In this document: piece by piece, positions 8,667 to 20,100 of the stretch
How the letters are laid out: every line of letters starts with the position of its first letter
Numbering within the stretch: position 1 is the first letter of the stretch
DNA from: Xanthobacteraceae bacterium
GTDB taxonomy: Bacteria; Pseudomonadota; Alphaproteobacteria; Rhizobiales; Xanthobacteraceae
Assembly (NCBI GenBank): GCA_031291475.1
Contig: JARLIY010000171.1
Span: 56,920 to 120,919, forward strand
Direction of reading: 5' to 3'
Length of the DNA stretch: 64,000 nt
Position numbers and translations under genes: made by a program
The notes under the pieces: generated by a model
Databases searched by the model: none
What the model was told of the DNA's origin: nothing
Seen by the model: the letters and a program-made list of their open reading frames with translations, nothing else

Positions 8667-11164
8667 GCCAGCGCCTCCCAGGCGGATTCGGAGCGCTCGT
8701 TGTTGGTGAGATAGACCGTGGTTATCGCGTCCGAAAGTTTCATTAGCGATTGCTCGATATCGATGACCAGCGCCTCATCGATGGCGGTGGCTTCGACGGT
8801 GCGCAAGCGCGTCGCGATCGAGGCGGCGATCTGCTGTACGGGCGAAAGCCGGCCGGTGCCGTCGCGTCCCGGCAACGCCGAAAGATGGGTCTCGATACGG
8901 TCGAGCTGAAACGCTACCGAACGCGGATTATTGGGATCGAGCATGACCAGGTCGATCACCGGCGCGCGCGCCGCAACCATCACGTAACGCTGCCGGTAGG
9001 TGATCTGGCTGTCGGCGAGTTCGAGCAGCACTTCGAGGCCGCCTTCGGGCTCGCCGGATTGAGTGAAGCAGCGCACTAGGCGTCCGGTCAGGATGGCGCG
9101 CTCGATGCGGCGGCCGAGTTCAAGAAAGCGCCAGCCCGCCAGCTGCGTCATGTTTTCCTGCGCCAGTCCGGAGAGCGAGGAGATGATCCGCAGCGCAGCT
9201 TCGACGCGCTCAATGATCGCGCTTTCCGGGGGACCGATCGCCAGCGGCATGGCGATCATGGTGGCGAGGTCGCTGATCGCCCGCCAGGCATCCGGCGAGA
9301 AGCGATCGCGGCTCACCGAAGCCGCCGATCGCGCGGCCCCGGCAAGATAGGGCAGCGACCCCGGCAAGTCGGCGCGCGAGAGCGCTGCACGCGCGGTGAA
9401 TGCGGCTGTTGTGCCGCCGGTGTCGGCTGCAACCGCGCCCCAGGCTTTGAGCAGCGAGCCGATGCTGGCAATGACGGGTGCTGCGGCCTCATCCGCCTCG
9501 GCGGAGCGGTTGATCATGGCGCGCACCAGCCGCAACGTCGCTTCCGCGCGCTCGACGTAGCGGCCGACCCAGAACAAATTGTCGGCGGCGCGGCTTGGGA
9601 GAAGTCCGGTGGCGCGCTGGACCTGGATGCGCTCAGCCGTCGGCAACAATGTGGTCTCCATGACCGGACCGTGCGCCAGCACCCAGGCGTCGGCGGTCGC
9701 GGCGCCGCGTTGCAAGCTCACCGCCCGCGCGTCGGCGTTCTCGGCGATGCGAACGAAGCCGCCGGGCATGAGCTGCCAGCGCTCGCCGACTCTCGCCAGG
9801 AAGAGCCGCAGGATGAAAGGCCGCGGCTGCAGGCGGCCGTCGCGCCACACCGGCATGCTCGACAGCGTCACCGCTTCCTGCGCCACATAATCGACGCCGC
9901 GATCGCGGATCGACGCAATCAGCGCCTGGCGTTGCGCGTCGTCGAGCTTCGCGCCCAAAATCTCGCTGGCGCTACCGCCGTCATTCGGCGATTCGAAGGC
10001 CGAAGCGATCACCATGCGGTCGAGTTTTTCGATCATCTCCTCGCGCATGTCGGAGCGGCCGAGCCACCAGGTCGCCACGTTCGGTATGGCGAGATCGGTC
10101 CCGAGCACAACTGGCGCCAGCGCCGGCAAGAAAGCCAGCATCGCGCGCGCCTCGACCAGGCCGGCACCGAGGGAATTGATGATCACGATCTTGCCGTCGC
10201 GCACGGCTTGCAGAAGCCCCGGCGCGCCGAGCCGTGAGGCGGCATTGAGTTCGAGCGGGTCGGCGAAGTCGGCGTCGATTCGGCGCAGCAGCACCTCGGT
10301 GCGCTGCAGGCCGGAAACCGTGCGAATGAAGACGCCATCCTCGCGCACGCTCAAGTCCTCGCCCTCGACCAGCATGAGGCCGAGATAGCGCGCGAGATAG
10401 GCATGCTCGAAATAGGTTTCGTTCATCGCGCCGGGCGTGAGCAGGCAGATGCGGGCATCGTCCTGGCGGCTCAGCGCATGGAGCTCGGCCTGAAAGGCCT
10501 GGAAGAAAGGCGCGACGCGCTCGACACGCGTGGTGCGATAGATGTCGGGGACGGCGCGCGACAGCGCCAGCCGGTTCTCAATGGCGTAACCGGCGCCCGA
10601 AGGCGCCTGCGCGCGGTCGCCGAGCACCCACCAGCGGCCGTCGGCGCCGCGCCCGATGTCGACCGCATAGAAACGCAGATGCGCGCCGCCGGGCGGCGGG
10701 ACGCCGACCAGCGGACGCAAGAACTCGGGATTGCCGGCGATCAGCGCCGCGGGCAGGCGGCCATCGCGGCTGAGTTGGGCCGCTCCGTAGGCGTCGGCGA
10801 GAACCGCTTCGAGAAGCTCGGCGCGCTGGACGAGGCCCGTTGCCAACTGCCTCCATTCGCCAGGCTCGATGATCAGCGGCACGTGGCTGAGCGGCCACGG
10901 CCGCTCGCTGCCGGCGGCATCCTCATACACGCGATAAAAGACTCCGGAACCGCGCAGATAGCGGTCGGCGGCGGCAAAGCGCCGATTGATCTCCTCGTCG
11001 CCGAGGCGAGCCAGCATGGAGAGGAACGGCTGCCAGTGCGCGCGCACGCGGCCGTCGCCGTTCATCATCTCGTCGAAAATGCCGGGCAGCGGCCGGTAGC
11101 TTGCAACAAAACGGTCCAGGCTGGCGGTCTCTTGTTCGACAATCGTGTCGAGATTGGCTGCCAT
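8663..11164 (-). CDS. Circularly permuted type-2 ATP-grasp protein fused to alpha-E domain
   Basis: An 833-residue two-domain protein. Residues about 15-490 are the circularly permuted ATP-grasp (COG2308) with ICLLTPGAMNETYFEHAYL, LMLVEGEDLSVREDGVFIRT and IINSLGAGLVEARAMLAFLP. Residues about 510-825 are the alpha-E helical domain (COG2307) with LLPSRAADNLFWVGRYVERA and a Leu/Arg-rich helical tail. In many genomes these are two adjacent genes; here they are one polypeptide. ATP-grasp enzymes make an acyl-phosphate and join it to an amine, so peptide-bond formation is the expected chemistry, with alpha-E of unknown role. The ATG lies five bases after the DUF2126 gene stop, and the 3' end overlaps the next transglutaminase gene. 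Confidence 0.93.
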   Translation of the reverse strand: MAANLDTIVEQETASLDRFVASYRPLPGIFDEMMNGDGRVRAHWQPFLSMLARLGDEEINRRFAAADRYLRGSGVFYRVYEDAAGSERPWPLSHVPLIIEPGEWRQLATGLVQRAELLEAVLADAYGAAQLSRDGRLPAALIAGNPEFLRPLVGVPPPGGAHLRFYAVDIGRGADGRWWVLGDRAQAPSGAGYAIENRLALSRAVPDIYRTTRVERVAPFFQAFQAELHALSRQDDARICLLTPGAMNETYFEHAYLARYLGLMLVEGEDLSVREDGVFIRTVSGLQRTEVLLRRIDADFADPLELNAASRLGAPGLLQAVRDGKIVIINSLGAGLVEARAMLAFLPALAPVVLGTDLAIPNVATWWLGRSDMREEMIEKLDRMVIASAFESPNDGGSASEILGAKLDDAQRQALIASIRDRGVDYVAQEAVTLSSMPVWRDGRLQPRPFILRLFLARVGERWQLMPGGFVRIAENADARAVSLQRGAATADAWVLAHGPVMETTLLPTAERIQVQRATGLLPSRAADNLFWVGRYVERAEATLRLVRAMINRSAEADEAAAPVIASIGSLLKAWGAVAADTGGTTAAFTARAALSRADLPGSLPYLAGAARSAASVSRDRFSPDAWRAISDLATMIAMPLAIGPPESAIIERVEAALRIISSLSGLAQENMTQLAGWRFLELGRRIERAILTGRLVRCFTQSGEPEGGLEVLLELADSQITYRQRYVMVAARAPVIDLVMLDPNNPRSVAFQLDRIETHLSALPGRDGTGRLSPVQQIAASIATRLRTVEATAIDEALVIDIEQSLMKLSDAITTVYLTNNERSESAWEALA

Positions 11165-11169
11165 GTTTT

Positions 11170-14100
11170 TTAGTTCGTGCGCCGCAGATCGAGTGTTGTC
11201 GGATATTCGAGGGAGATTTCGAGCGGCGGAACGTCGATCGGGCCGCCGGTATGGCCGTAATCCTGGAAGCGCGCGCGCCGGCGCGCTTCCGCCTCGTAGG
11301 AATTGATCGGATAGGTCTCGTAATTGCGTCCGCCGGGATGCGCGACGTGATAGAGGCAGCCGCCCAGCGAGCGCCCGCTCCAGGCGTCGAGGATGTCGAA
11401 TGTGAGCGGCGCGTGGACGCCGACGGTCGGCTGCAGCCCCGAGGTCAGATTCCAGGCCTTGAAACGCACGCCGGCGACGAATTCGCCGGAGCGGCCAGTG
11501 GGGGTCAGCGGCAGGCGCCGGCCGTTGCAGGTGATGACGTGGCGGCCCTCGGTCAGGCCGTCGACCTTGACCTGGAGCCGCTCGACCGAAGAATCGACGA
11601 GCCGCACGGTGCTGCCGGCAACACCCTCTTCGCCGAGCACGTACCAGGGTTCGATCGCTTGCCGCAGCTCAAGCCGCACGGCGCCATGCTGCACGGTGCC
11701 GCAGGGCGGGAAACGAAATTGCCGCTGCGCTTCGAACCAGGCCGGGTCGAAATCGTAGCCGGCGCGTTCGAGATCGTCCAAGACTTCGAGGAAGTCGTTC
11801 CAGACGAAATGTTCGAGCATATAGCGGTCATGCAAAGCGGTACCCCAGCGCACCGGCTTGCTGTCGAGCGGCGCGCGCCAGAACCACGCGATCAGCGCGC
11901 GCAGCAACAATTGCTGAGCCAGACTCATGCGCGCGTCGGGCGGCATTTCGAACGAGCGGAATTCGACCAGCCCGAGCCGGCCGGTCGGGCCGTCGGGCGA
12001 AAACAATTTGTCGATGCAGATTTCCGTGCGATGGGTGTTGCCGGTCACGTCAACCAGAATGTTGCGGAACAGGCGGTCGACCAGCCACGGCGGCGGCGCG
12101 GGCGCGGCTGCATCCGGCGCCGGCACTCCGCGGAGGGCGATCTCAAGCTCATAAAGCATGTCCTGGCGCGCTTCGTCGATGCGCGGCGCCTGGCTGGTCG
12201 GCCCGATGAACAATCCGGAAAAGAAATAGGAGAGGGAGGGCCGCCGTTGCCAATAGAGCACTAGGCTCTTGAGCAGATCGGGGCGGCGCAGGAACGGGCT
12301 GTCGGCGGCATTGCGGCCGCCGAGCACCACGTGATTGCCGCCACCGGTTCCACTGTGCCGGCCGTCGATCATGAATTTGTCGGTGCCAAGCCGCGACTGA
12401 TGCGCTTCCTCATAGAGCCCGCGGGTGACGGTGACGGCTTCGCGCCATGATCCCACCGGATGGATGTTGACCTCGATGACGCCGGGGTCCGGCGTCACCT
12501 TGATGACGTTGAGCCGCGGGTCGGGTGGCGGCTCGTAGCCTTCGACATGCACCGGCAGGCCGAGATCGGCGGCCGTCATCTCGACTACGGCGAGCAGTTC
12601 GAGATAGTCGGCAAGCGTCTCCACCGGGGGCATGAACACGCACAGTCGGCCGTCACGCACTTCGACGGCGAGCGCCGTGCGCACCGGCATCGCGGAAGTG
12701 GCGGGCGAAGCGGCGACCGGCCGTTGCAACAACAAGGTCTCCGGCGCGAGCGGCGGCGCGGTCTCATCGCCGGTCGCGGCGTGCAGGGCGGGTGCTTTGA
12801 GCGGATGGGTGACGCGCGGGTCGGACAAAGGCTGGCGCTCGGCGAACGGATCGGCCGGAGTGAGATGCGGGTAATCCAGCGGATCGATCTCGGGCAGGGA
12901 TTGCAGCGGCAGCCGGAAACCGAGCGGCGAATCGCCCGGCACGAGGAACAACCGGCCGCGGCGCGTTTGCCATATCTCGCTCAGCCAGCTCGGCTTCGCC
13001 TGCGCCGTCCAGGGATGCAGCGGCAGAACGAAACCCGCCGGCTCGCTGAGATGCCTATCGAACAAGTTGAGGATGCGCGCGCGCTCGCGGGGATCGTCGA
13101 TCTTGGGATCGCTTGGATCGACGTTCTCCGGGATCAAGCCTTGCTTCAGCATCCGGTCGGTCGGGTCCTCATAAGCCGGTTGCACGTACTCCGCCATGAT
13201 TCCAACGCGCGCGGCAATCCCTTCGGCGAGACGCCGTGCGTCATCCACCGTCGGATTGTGATCCGCGGCTTCGCGCGCGATCAGGCTCTCATCGCGCCAG
13301 ACCGGTACGCCGTCGCGGCGCCAGAAAAGCGCGAAGGCCCAGCGCGGCAACGGCTCGCCGGGATACCACTTGCCCTGGCCGTATTGCAGCAGCCCGCCCG
13401 GCGCGAAGCGTTTGCGCAGGCGCCGTATCAGATCGTCGGCGCGTAAGCGCTTCGTCGGACCGACCGCCGCGGTATTCCACTCGGCCGACTGATAATCGTC
13501 GACCGATACGAAGGTCGGCTCGCCGCCCATGGTCAGGCGCACGTCGCTCGCGACAAGATCGGCGTCGACCTTGTTGCCGAGCGCGTCAAGCGCGGTCCAC
13601 GCTTCCTCGGAAAACGGCGCGGTCACGCGCGGCTGTTCGGCGATCCGCGTGACGGTCATGTCGAACGAGAAGCGGACCTCGGCCGGTTCGACCAGGCCGC
13701 TGATCGCCGCCGCCGAGCGGTAATGGGGCGTGGCGGCGACCGGCAGGTGGCCTTCGCCGCAGAGCAGTCCGGATGTCGGGTCGAGTCCGATCCAGCCCGC
13801 GCCCGGGAGATAGACTTCGGTCCAGGCATGCAGATCGGTAAAATCCCGCTCGGCGCCGGCGGCGCCTTCGAGCGGTTTGACGTCCGGCCGCAACTGGATG
13901 AGATAGCCGGAGACGAAGCGTGCCGGCAGGCCGATGTGGCGCAGGAGCTGCACCAGAAGCCAGGCGGTGTCGCGGCAGGAGCCGGCGCCGGATGTCAGCG
14001 TCTCCTCCGGCGTCTGCACGCCGGGCTCCATGCGGATCAGATAGCGGATCATGTGCTGAAGCCGCTGATTGAGCTCGACCAGAAAATTGACCGTGTTGCG

Positions 14101-14514
14101 CTTCTCGCGCGAAATCGAGCCGACCAATTCCATCAGCCGCGGGCCGGCGGGCTCTGGATCGACGAAGGCGGAGAGGTCTTCACGCAGATCGGCGGGGAAT
14201 GAAAACGGCCAAGTCTCCGCATACGGCTCGACGAAAAAATCGAACGGATTGATCACTTCCAGATCGGCAATAAGATCGACCGTGACGGAAAATTCTTTGG
14301 TCCTCTCCGGGAAGACGAAACGCGCGAGCCAGTTGCCGTGTGGGTCCTGCTGCCAGTTCACGAAGTGCTGGGCGGGCTTCACGGTCAGCGAATAACTGGG
14401 AATGCGGGTGCGGCAATGCGGCCCCGGCCGCAGCCTTACGATTTGCGGCCCGAGACCGATCGGCCGATCGTAATCATAGCGCGTTGTGTGATGGAGCCCG
14501 ACAAGGATGGACAT
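11170..14514 (-). CDS. Large transglutaminase-like protein with DUF2126 region
   Basis: A 1114-residue protein, the usual size for this family. The N-terminal ~290 residues are a transglutaminase unit with Cys180 ([10 protein letters not shown]), His229 ([10 protein letters not shown]) and Asp245 (GLDPTSG). The rest is the DUF2126 region with [50 protein letters not shown] and [13 protein letters not shown]; the Gly-rich and Glu/Asp motifs recall the glutamine-synthetase-like ligase fold proposed for it. The start chosen is the ATG of [16 protein letters not shown]; the frame stays open upstream to 14781, but that part lacks family character. First gene of the run with the ATP-grasp/alpha-E and small transglutaminase genes. 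No strong ribosome site is visible. Likely cytoplasmic peptide/amide chemistry; target unknown. Confidence 0.92.
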   Translation of the reverse strand: MSILVGLHHTTRYDYDRPIGLGPQIVRLRPGPHCRTRIPSYSLTVKPAQHFVNWQQDPHGNWLARFVFPERTKEFSVTVDLIADLEVINPFDFFVEPYAETWPFSFPADLREDLSAFVDPEPAGPRLMELVGSISREKRNTVNFLVELNQRLQHMIRYLIRMEPGVQTPEETLTSGAGSCRDTAWLLVQLLRHIGLPARFVSGYLIQLRPDVKPLEGAAGAERDFTDLHAWTEVYLPGAGWIGLDPTSGLLCGEGHLPVAATPHYRSAAAISGLVEPAEVRFSFDMTVTRIAEQPRVTAPFSEEAWTALDALGNKVDADLVASDVRLTMGGEPTFVSVDDYQSAEWNTAAVGPTKRLRADDLIRRLRKRFAPGGLLQYGQGKWYPGEPLPRWAFALFWRRDGVPVWRDESLIAREAADHNPTVDDARRLAEGIAARVGIMAEYVQPAYEDPTDRMLKQGLIPENVDPSDPKIDDPRERARILNLFDRHLSEPAGFVLPLHPWTAQAKPSWLSEIWQTRRGRLFLVPGDSPLGFRLPLQSLPEIDPLDYPHLTPADPFAERQPLSDPRVTHPLKAPALHAATGDETAPPLAPETLLLQRPVAASPATSAMPVRTALAVEVRDGRLCVFMPPVETLADYLELLAVVEMTAADLGLPVHVEGYEPPPDPRLNVIKVTPDPGVIEVNIHPVGSWREAVTVTRGLYEEAHQSRLGTDKFMIDGRHSGTGGGNHVVLGGRNAADSPFLRRPDLLKSLVLYWQRRPSLSYFFSGLFIGPTSQAPRIDEARQDMLYELEIALRGVPAPDAAAPAPPPWLVDRLFRNILVDVTGNTHRTEICIDKLFSPDGPTGRLGLVEFRSFEMPPDARMSLAQQLLLRALIAWFWRAPLDSKPVRWGTALHDRYMLEHFVWNDFLEVLDDLERAGYDFDPAWFEAQRQFRFPPCGTVQHGAVRLELRQAIEPWYVLGEEGVAGSTVRLVDSSVERLQVKVDGLTEGRHVITCNGRRLPLTPTGRSGEFVAGVRFKAWNLTSGLQPTVGVHAPLTFDILDAWSGRSLGGCLYHVAHPGGRNYETYPINSYEAEARRRARFQDYGHTGGPIDVPPLEISLEYPTTLDLRRTN

Positions 14515-14819
14515 GCTGTGACGCGGTACCGACCGATTTTTTGGCCCAGGAAACGTGCCATTTCCATGCAATTTCCGGGCCGCCGTCAATGACTTGACGT
14601 AGTTACCATCAGCATACCACGCCGACGCAATAAAAGGCGGCGCGGGTACCCCCGTATCCGCGCCGCCACCCGCAGCAAGAGCGTTTGACCGCTCTTGCCA
14701 CAAGCAGGCGCAGTCAGCCGCAGCAGGACCGGGTCGCGCCTTGATCTCGATCAAGGCGCCGCGGCCAAGGCCGGCGGCCATTTCGGCGATGTAGCTTTGA
14801 TCGGGCCGTAACGGCTGTG
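14515..14819. other. 305-bp intergenic region with one 9-bp inverted repeat
   Basis: Between the DUF2126 gene and the downstream stop of the BT1-like transporter. It must hold the promoter of the reverse operon. The only structure I see is a perfect dyad, GCAAGAGCG (14675-14683) and CGCTCTTGC (14690-14698), with a six-base loop and no T run. The GC level is high. Confidence 0.5.
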
Positions 14820-16154
14820 TTACTCGCTGATCACGCCACGGATGACATGGCCGCCTTCCGGCCCACCGGCCGGCACCGCGCCGAATGGAAGCCCCTGCGG
14901 CTTATCGCCGAGACGCAACAGCGGGACGAGCACGAAGGCAAAGGCCGTGAACGCCGCCGAGACCAGGATGAGCGGCGTGAGGCTGCGGTGAAATACATGC
15001 TCGAACAGGAATGATCCGGCGATGTCGGCGGAGGCGGTCGCCAGGTTGATCAGCGACATCATCACCGCAAAGCTGAAGCCCTCGGATCGCCGCGGGCAAT
15101 AATCGGCGGCGAGCGTCACCGTCGCCACGGTCGCCAGCATGGCGGCAAAGCCGCTGCAAAAACTCAGGATCGCGGCCGACGTCTCGTTGGAGAGCAGGAG
15201 ATATCCCGCGGTCGTCACCGTGCCGATCGCGATGCTCAGGTTGAGCAGACGCTTGGAGGATATTTGGCCGAACAGCCGCCGATAGAGCAACGCGCCGATG
15301 ACCCAGCCGGCCGAGGCGATCGATCCGAGCAGCCCGATATAGCTTTGCGAGAATTTGAGCTTGTCGGTCATGGTGTAATAGAGCGGCGTGCTTAGCCCAG
15401 GGCTGAAATAGTAGAGAAAGAGAAAAATCCCGACGATCCACAACTCGCGTTTATTGAGCGCGGCGACGAGACCGCCGAGCGTGCCGCGGAGCATCGGCAT
15501 ATCGATGCGGGTTTTCTTCTCCGGGATCAGGAAGATCGTCGCCAACAACACGGCCACCGGCGCCAGCGCCACGATAGAAGCGGCGACATGCAGCGCTGAG
15601 GTCGGCGACAGACGCTGCGCGAGCTGCCCGCCCAGGATCGAGGCCCCCATCGCGGCGGCGTTGAACCACAGCCATTGCTGATTGACGAATTTTCCGCTCT
15701 CGCCGAGCCGTTGCCCGTTCTCCACCAGCACCGCCCCGCACACGGTGCTCGAAATCGCCATCGCGTAGGCCGTGAGCTGGAGCGCCCACACCAGTTGGCC
15801 CGGCGCGGTGAGTTGCGTGGTCCAGAGATAGGCGCCGGCGGCGATCACATTGGCGGCGATCAGGTAGGTTTTGCGGCGATAGCCGAACACCGGCAGCAGA
15901 TCGGATAGCACGCCGTAGACCGGCTTGATGATCCAGGGAAAATTGAAAATCGTGAGATATGCGGTGACCTGCAAAGCGGTCCAGCCATGCACCTGTTTCA
16001 AATAAAAGCTGAGCGGCTGGGCGATCAGGCCGCCGATCTGGCCGACGCCTTCGACGATATAGACGAGCGCGAAGAACAGCATCAGGCGGTTCATCGCGGT
16101 CCGGCCCGGCGGCGCCGCAGCGCCGCTCTGCGATAGTGGTGGCTCCTCGCTCAT
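14820..16154 (-). CDS. MFS transporter, BT1 (folate-biopterin transporter)-like
   Basis: A 444-residue integral membrane protein with about 12 hydrophobic segments. The motif after the second helix, [20 protein letters not shown], is the hallmark of the BT1/FBT branch of the major facilitator superfamily (folate or pterin transporters of protists, plants and bacteria). Bacterial members are mostly untested, so the cargo is open. The start is taken at [11 protein letters not shown]; an alternative 12 codons upstream exists, and neither has an ideal ribosome site. A small membrane-protein gene lies 94 bp upstream on the same strand. Confidence 0.82.
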   Translation of the reverse strand: MSEEPPLSQSGAAAPPGRTAMNRLMLFFALVYIVEGVGQIGGLIAQPLSFYLKQVHGWTALQVTAYLTIFNFPWIIKPVYGVLSDLLPVFGYRRKTYLIAANVIAAGAYLWTTQLTAPGQLVWALQLTAYAMAISSTVCGAVLVENGQRLGESGKFVNQQWLWFNAAAMGASILGGQLAQRLSPTSALHVAASIVALAPVAVLLATIFLIPEKKTRIDMPMLRGTLGGLVAALNKRELWIVGIFLFLYYFSPGLSTPLYYTMTDKLKFSQSYIGLLGSIASAGWVIGALLYRRLFGQISSKRLLNLSIAIGTVTTAGYLLLSNETSAAILSFCSGFAAMLATVATVTLAADYCPRRSEGFSFAVMMSLINLATASADIAGSFLFEHVFHRSLTPLILVSAAFTAFAFVLVPLLRLGDKPQGLPFGAVPAGGPEGGHVIRGVISE

Positions 16155-16248
16155 CGTGCTCTGAATGCGCGAGGTCGCCTCCCGGTTCAAGCCGGACTTG
16201 TCGGCCCGCGAACCGGCGGGCGAAGACCGCGACGCTTCAGTTGCCGGC

Positions 16249-16464
16249 TTATTCGCGCGCTATCGGCGTTTGCAGCGGCGGCCGCTCGACGAAATCGCCG
16301 CGCGTGAGCGCTCTGTTGCCCAGCGATACGGCGGTCGCTGCGACGACGAGCGAAACGGTGAGCGTCAGCGTTGCAATCAGTTCAAGCGCGACGGCGCGCC
16401 GCCGCGACTGTGTTTGTTCGAGCTTCGGCGGCGCAAAACCGGGATTGCCGGCGAGCTCAGTCAT
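16249..16464 (-). CDS. Small single-pass membrane protein, unknown function
   Basis: 71 residues: a polar N-terminus (ELAGNPGFAPPKLEQTQ), a basic patch (SRRRA), then one transmembrane helix (about residues 25-48, VALELIATLTLTVSLVVAAT) and a short polar tail. AAGGA stands eight bases before the ATG, supporting a real gene. A perfect CtrA-type box lies 112 bp upstream and no other gene intervenes, so it may be cell-cycle controlled. It reads toward the BT1-like transporter and could share its transcript. I do not recognise the family. Confidence 0.65.
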   Translation of the reverse strand: MTELAGNPGFAPPKLEQTQSRRRAVALELIATLTLTVSLVVAATAVSLGNRALTRGDFVERPPLQTPIARE

Positions 16465-16575
16465 GGTTCTTATCCTTCGAATCAGGTGGCCGCAGCATCG
16501 GCGGCGATACCGGCACCCGTTCGGCCAGATTTGGGCGGTCGCATTGAATAATAAGGGCGATTTGGTGGGATATGG

Positions 16576-16590
16576 TTAACGAAAGATTAA
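16576..16590. promoter_or_regulatory. Perfect CtrA-type box TTAA-N7-TTAA
   Basis: TTAA at 16576-16579 and 16587-16590 with seven bases between. On the reverse strand the second half reads TTAACCAT, the extended alphaproteobacterial CtrA half-site. It lies upstream of the small membrane protein and downstream of the GST gene, both reverse-strand. Confidence 0.6.
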
Positions 16591-16621
16591 CGCCGGCTAG
16601 GTGGCCCGGTTGGTTGGCCCG

Positions 16622-17254
16622 TTACTTGGCGGCGACGGTATCCGCGGGATTAAGCCCCATGGTCTCGTGGCCGGGCTGTGCAGCAACACGCGCGAGCCAA
16701 GCGCGCACCGCCGGGAAAGCCGCGAGGTCGTAGTCGCACAGATGCGCCACGTGGGTGTAGGCGTAGAGCGCGATGTCGGCGATGGTGTAGCGGTCGGCGG
16801 CGAAGAAGTCGTGCAGCGCGATGTGCTTCTCCATGACGCCGAGCGCGCGGTGGCCTTCCTCCATCCAATCCTCGAAGGCATGACGCTGCAAGTCGCGCCC
16901 GCCCTTGACCAGCGTTAGCCAGAAATAGGCCGCGCCGAGATTGGGTTCGAGGCTGTGCTGCTCGAAGAACATCCATTGCAGCGCTTCGGCGCGTTCGATG
17001 CGGTCTTCGGGCGCGAGCGCGGTGCCGCCGGCGATGTACCAGAGAATGGCGTTCGATTCGGCGAGGAACCTTCCCGGCGCGACCTCCAGAAGCGGCACCT
17101 GGCCGCTCGGATTCTTCGCCAGGAATTCCGGCGTGTGACTCTCGCCTTTGAGGATGTCGATTTCGATCAGCCGATAGGGAATGTGCAGTTGCGCCAAGGC
17201 GAGCCGCGCCTTGTAGCTGTTCCCCGAACGCCGCATCGAATAGAGCGTAAACAT
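16622..17254 (-). CDS. Glutathione S-transferase family protein
   Basis: A 210-residue cytosolic GST. The thioredoxin-like N-domain has YSMRRSGNSYKARLAL, the cis-Pro motif SGQVPLLEV (Val-Pro) and the glutathione gamma-Glu contact LAESNAILWY. The helical C-domain has the N-capping box YTIADIALYAYTHVAH. Start at MFTLYS with GGGAG five bases upstream; an in-frame start seven codons earlier is less likely. Alphaproteobacteria carry many GSTs; the substrate cannot be told. Confidence 0.93.
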   Translation of the reverse strand: MFTLYSMRRSGNSYKARLALAQLHIPYRLIEIDILKGESHTPEFLAKNPSGQVPLLEVAPGRFLAESNAILWYIAGGTALAPEDRIERAEALQWMFFEQHSLEPNLGAAYFWLTLVKGGRDLQRHAFEDWMEEGHRALGVMEKHIALHDFFAADRYTIADIALYAYTHVAHLCDYDLAAFPAVRAWLARVAAQPGHETMGLNPADTVAAK

Positions 17255-17348
17255 GGCCGCTCCCAGCTGCCACACGGCAGATCGTGCTGCGCCATACTCC
17301 CTGAAGACGGCGATGTCGTGGCCGTGCGATCCTGCCGATTGCCGGAGA

Positions 17349-18641
17349 TTATTTTAGAAGAAATGCGCTGGAAGAAGCCACCGGCAAAGCAGGATAAAGC
17401 GTGCTGCGGCGCAACAACAGAATGAACATCACCAGCATCGCCGGTACGCCCAGTGGAATGAAGGTCGTTAGCGCGACGGTGCGGGCAACAAGCGGCGCGA
17501 GCCACAGCGCCGCCAGCGCCGTTTTTTCCCACGGGCCGAAACCGTGCGCCAAGCCGTCGGCGGCGATGAAGGCAATGGCGGGCGCGAGCATCGTCATGTC
17601 GTAGTCGAAGGTGTAGGGCGTGGCGAGGATGGCGGCGAGACACAGCGCCGCCGCCTTGAGCGGATAGGGCGCAATGCTGCGCCACAGCCAGATTAGCGCG
17701 GCGCCCAGCGTGACGACCGTCGCGCCCTGGAGCGTGTAAGCCAGCGGGATCGAGGCGCCCCACATGCGCGCCCAGGCAAAGACGCTTTGGATCTTGTACC
17801 AGCCGGTATCGCCCTGCTCGAGCGCGACCAGGCGGGTGAAACGGGTCGAATCGAGGAATGCCTGCCACACATGCGGACCGAACGCGGCAAATGTCGCTAC
17901 GGTCAGCAGCGCGACCGCGGCTGCAGCAGCGGCAAATGCGCGCCAGCGGCCGCTCACCGCCAGCACGATGGGGATCATCAGCCCGAATTGTGGCTTGTAG
18001 GCGAGAAGTCCGAACAGGATGCCGGCGATGAGCGGCTGCCGGTCGAGCTGCACCAGCGCTGCGCCGAGGAGCGCGGCCGTCAGGAAGCCGTTCTGGCCGT
18101 GCCCGATATTGACGAAAACGGCAGGGAAGGCGAGCGCTAGCAGGAACCAGAGGGAGTCCCGCGCGCTGGCTGTCCCTTCCCCTGCGAGAAGGAGGTCTCC
18201 GGCTGAAGGCTGTCGGATGGGAGTCGCGAGAATGGCGCGGATTGCCAAAAGATAAAGCCCGAAGGTGGCCGCCTGCCACACCGCAAGCGCCACGCCGTAG
18301 GGCATCAAAGCGAGCGCGGCGGCAATGAACAGAAAGAAGGGCGGATAGTGCCAGCCGTAAAACGGCGTTGCCTCCCCGAACAAGGTTTGCTCGCGCGCAT
18401 GCTGGCGCACCGGGTCGAACGGCGCCTCGGGATTGCCGTCGAGCACGTAACTGCCGGCGGCATAAACATCGGAGAAATCCGTACCCAGTGGCCGCCCCTG
18501 CTGGTCGATGAGGCCGTGGGCGGTGGCCACCAGGTAGAGAAGTCCGGCGATGGAGGCGACGAGGACGGCGAGCGCGATGAGCCGGACACGCTCGCGCGTG
18601 AGCCAGGCTCCGCTTCGCAAGTTTTCAATCGCCTTGTCCAT
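17349..18641 (-). CDS. GT87 family membrane glycosyltransferase (DUF2029)
   Basis: A 430-residue polytopic membrane protein with about ten hydrophobic segments. The first periplasmic loop carries TDFSDVYAAGSYVLDGNP, where the Asp pair marks GT87 mannosyltransferase-like enzymes, then FYGWHYPPFFLF. GT87 enzymes use polyprenyl-phosphate sugars to glycosylate envelope glycans in actinobacteria; alphaproteobacterial copies are uncharacterised. The start MDKAIENL has GGGAG five bases upstream, better than an ATG 8 codons earlier. A CtrA-like box with one mismatch lies about 50 bp upstream. Confidence 0.88.
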   Translation of the reverse strand: MDKAIENLRSGAWLTRERVRLIALAVLVASIAGLLYLVATAHGLIDQQGRPLGTDFSDVYAAGSYVLDGNPEAPFDPVRQHAREQTLFGEATPFYGWHYPPFFLFIAAALALMPYGVALAVWQAATFGLYLLAIRAILATPIRQPSAGDLLLAGEGTASARDSLWFLLALAFPAVFVNIGHGQNGFLTAALLGAALVQLDRQPLIAGILFGLLAYKPQFGLMIPIVLAVSGRWRAFAAAAAAVALLTVATFAAFGPHVWQAFLDSTRFTRLVALEQGDTGWYKIQSVFAWARMWGASIPLAYTLQGATVVTLGAALIWLWRSIAPYPLKAAALCLAAILATPYTFDYDMTMLAPAIAFIAADGLAHGFGPWEKTALAALWLAPLVARTVALTTFIPLGVPAMLVMFILLLRRSTLYPALPVASSSAFLLK

Positions 18642-18689
18642 TGCGGCTCCCGTTGGCCTCGCCATGCCCTGCATTAGGCCTGCGGAGCC

Positions 18690-18704
18690 TTAACGGAGAA
18701 TTGA
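18690..18704. promoter_or_regulatory. Weak CtrA-like box
   Basis: TTAA-N7-TTGA, one mismatch, about 50 bp upstream of the GT87 gene and 83 bp upstream of the divergent aminotransferase gene. One-mismatch boxes are expected by chance in a window this size, so this is only a marker. Confidence 0.2.
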
Positions 18705-18768
18705 GCGGCGGTGTGGAGCCCGCCCTTGCCTGTGCCCCATTGGCGCTTTAGGAAGCACCCGCTCCTAG

Positions 18769-19992
<1,224 letters not shown>

Positions 19993-20002
19993 GACGCTCC
20001 CT

Positions 20003-20031
20003 CATTCCAGGCCCTCTTGCGCCTCGGAATG
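20003..20031 (+). terminator. Hairpin after aatA, possible terminator
   Basis: CATTCC (20003-20008) pairs with GGAATG (20026-20031) around an inner GGC/GCC pair. There is no T run, so termination is uncertain. Confidence 0.3.
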
Positions 20032-20100
20032 GCGAGACGCGGGTCGCTTTCTCGCCTACAATCTGCCGGGCCCGCTACGGGGCTTGGAGGGGGTGCGCCT

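Noticed and set aside
14549..14561. TGGCACG on the reverse strand before the DUF2126 gene
   Set aside because: The -12 position reads CTGG, so the sigma-54 pattern is not met.
14515..14781. N-terminal extension of the DUF2126 protein
   Set aside because: The frame is open, but the extra 89 residues lack family character and homologous proteins begin at MSILVGLHH.
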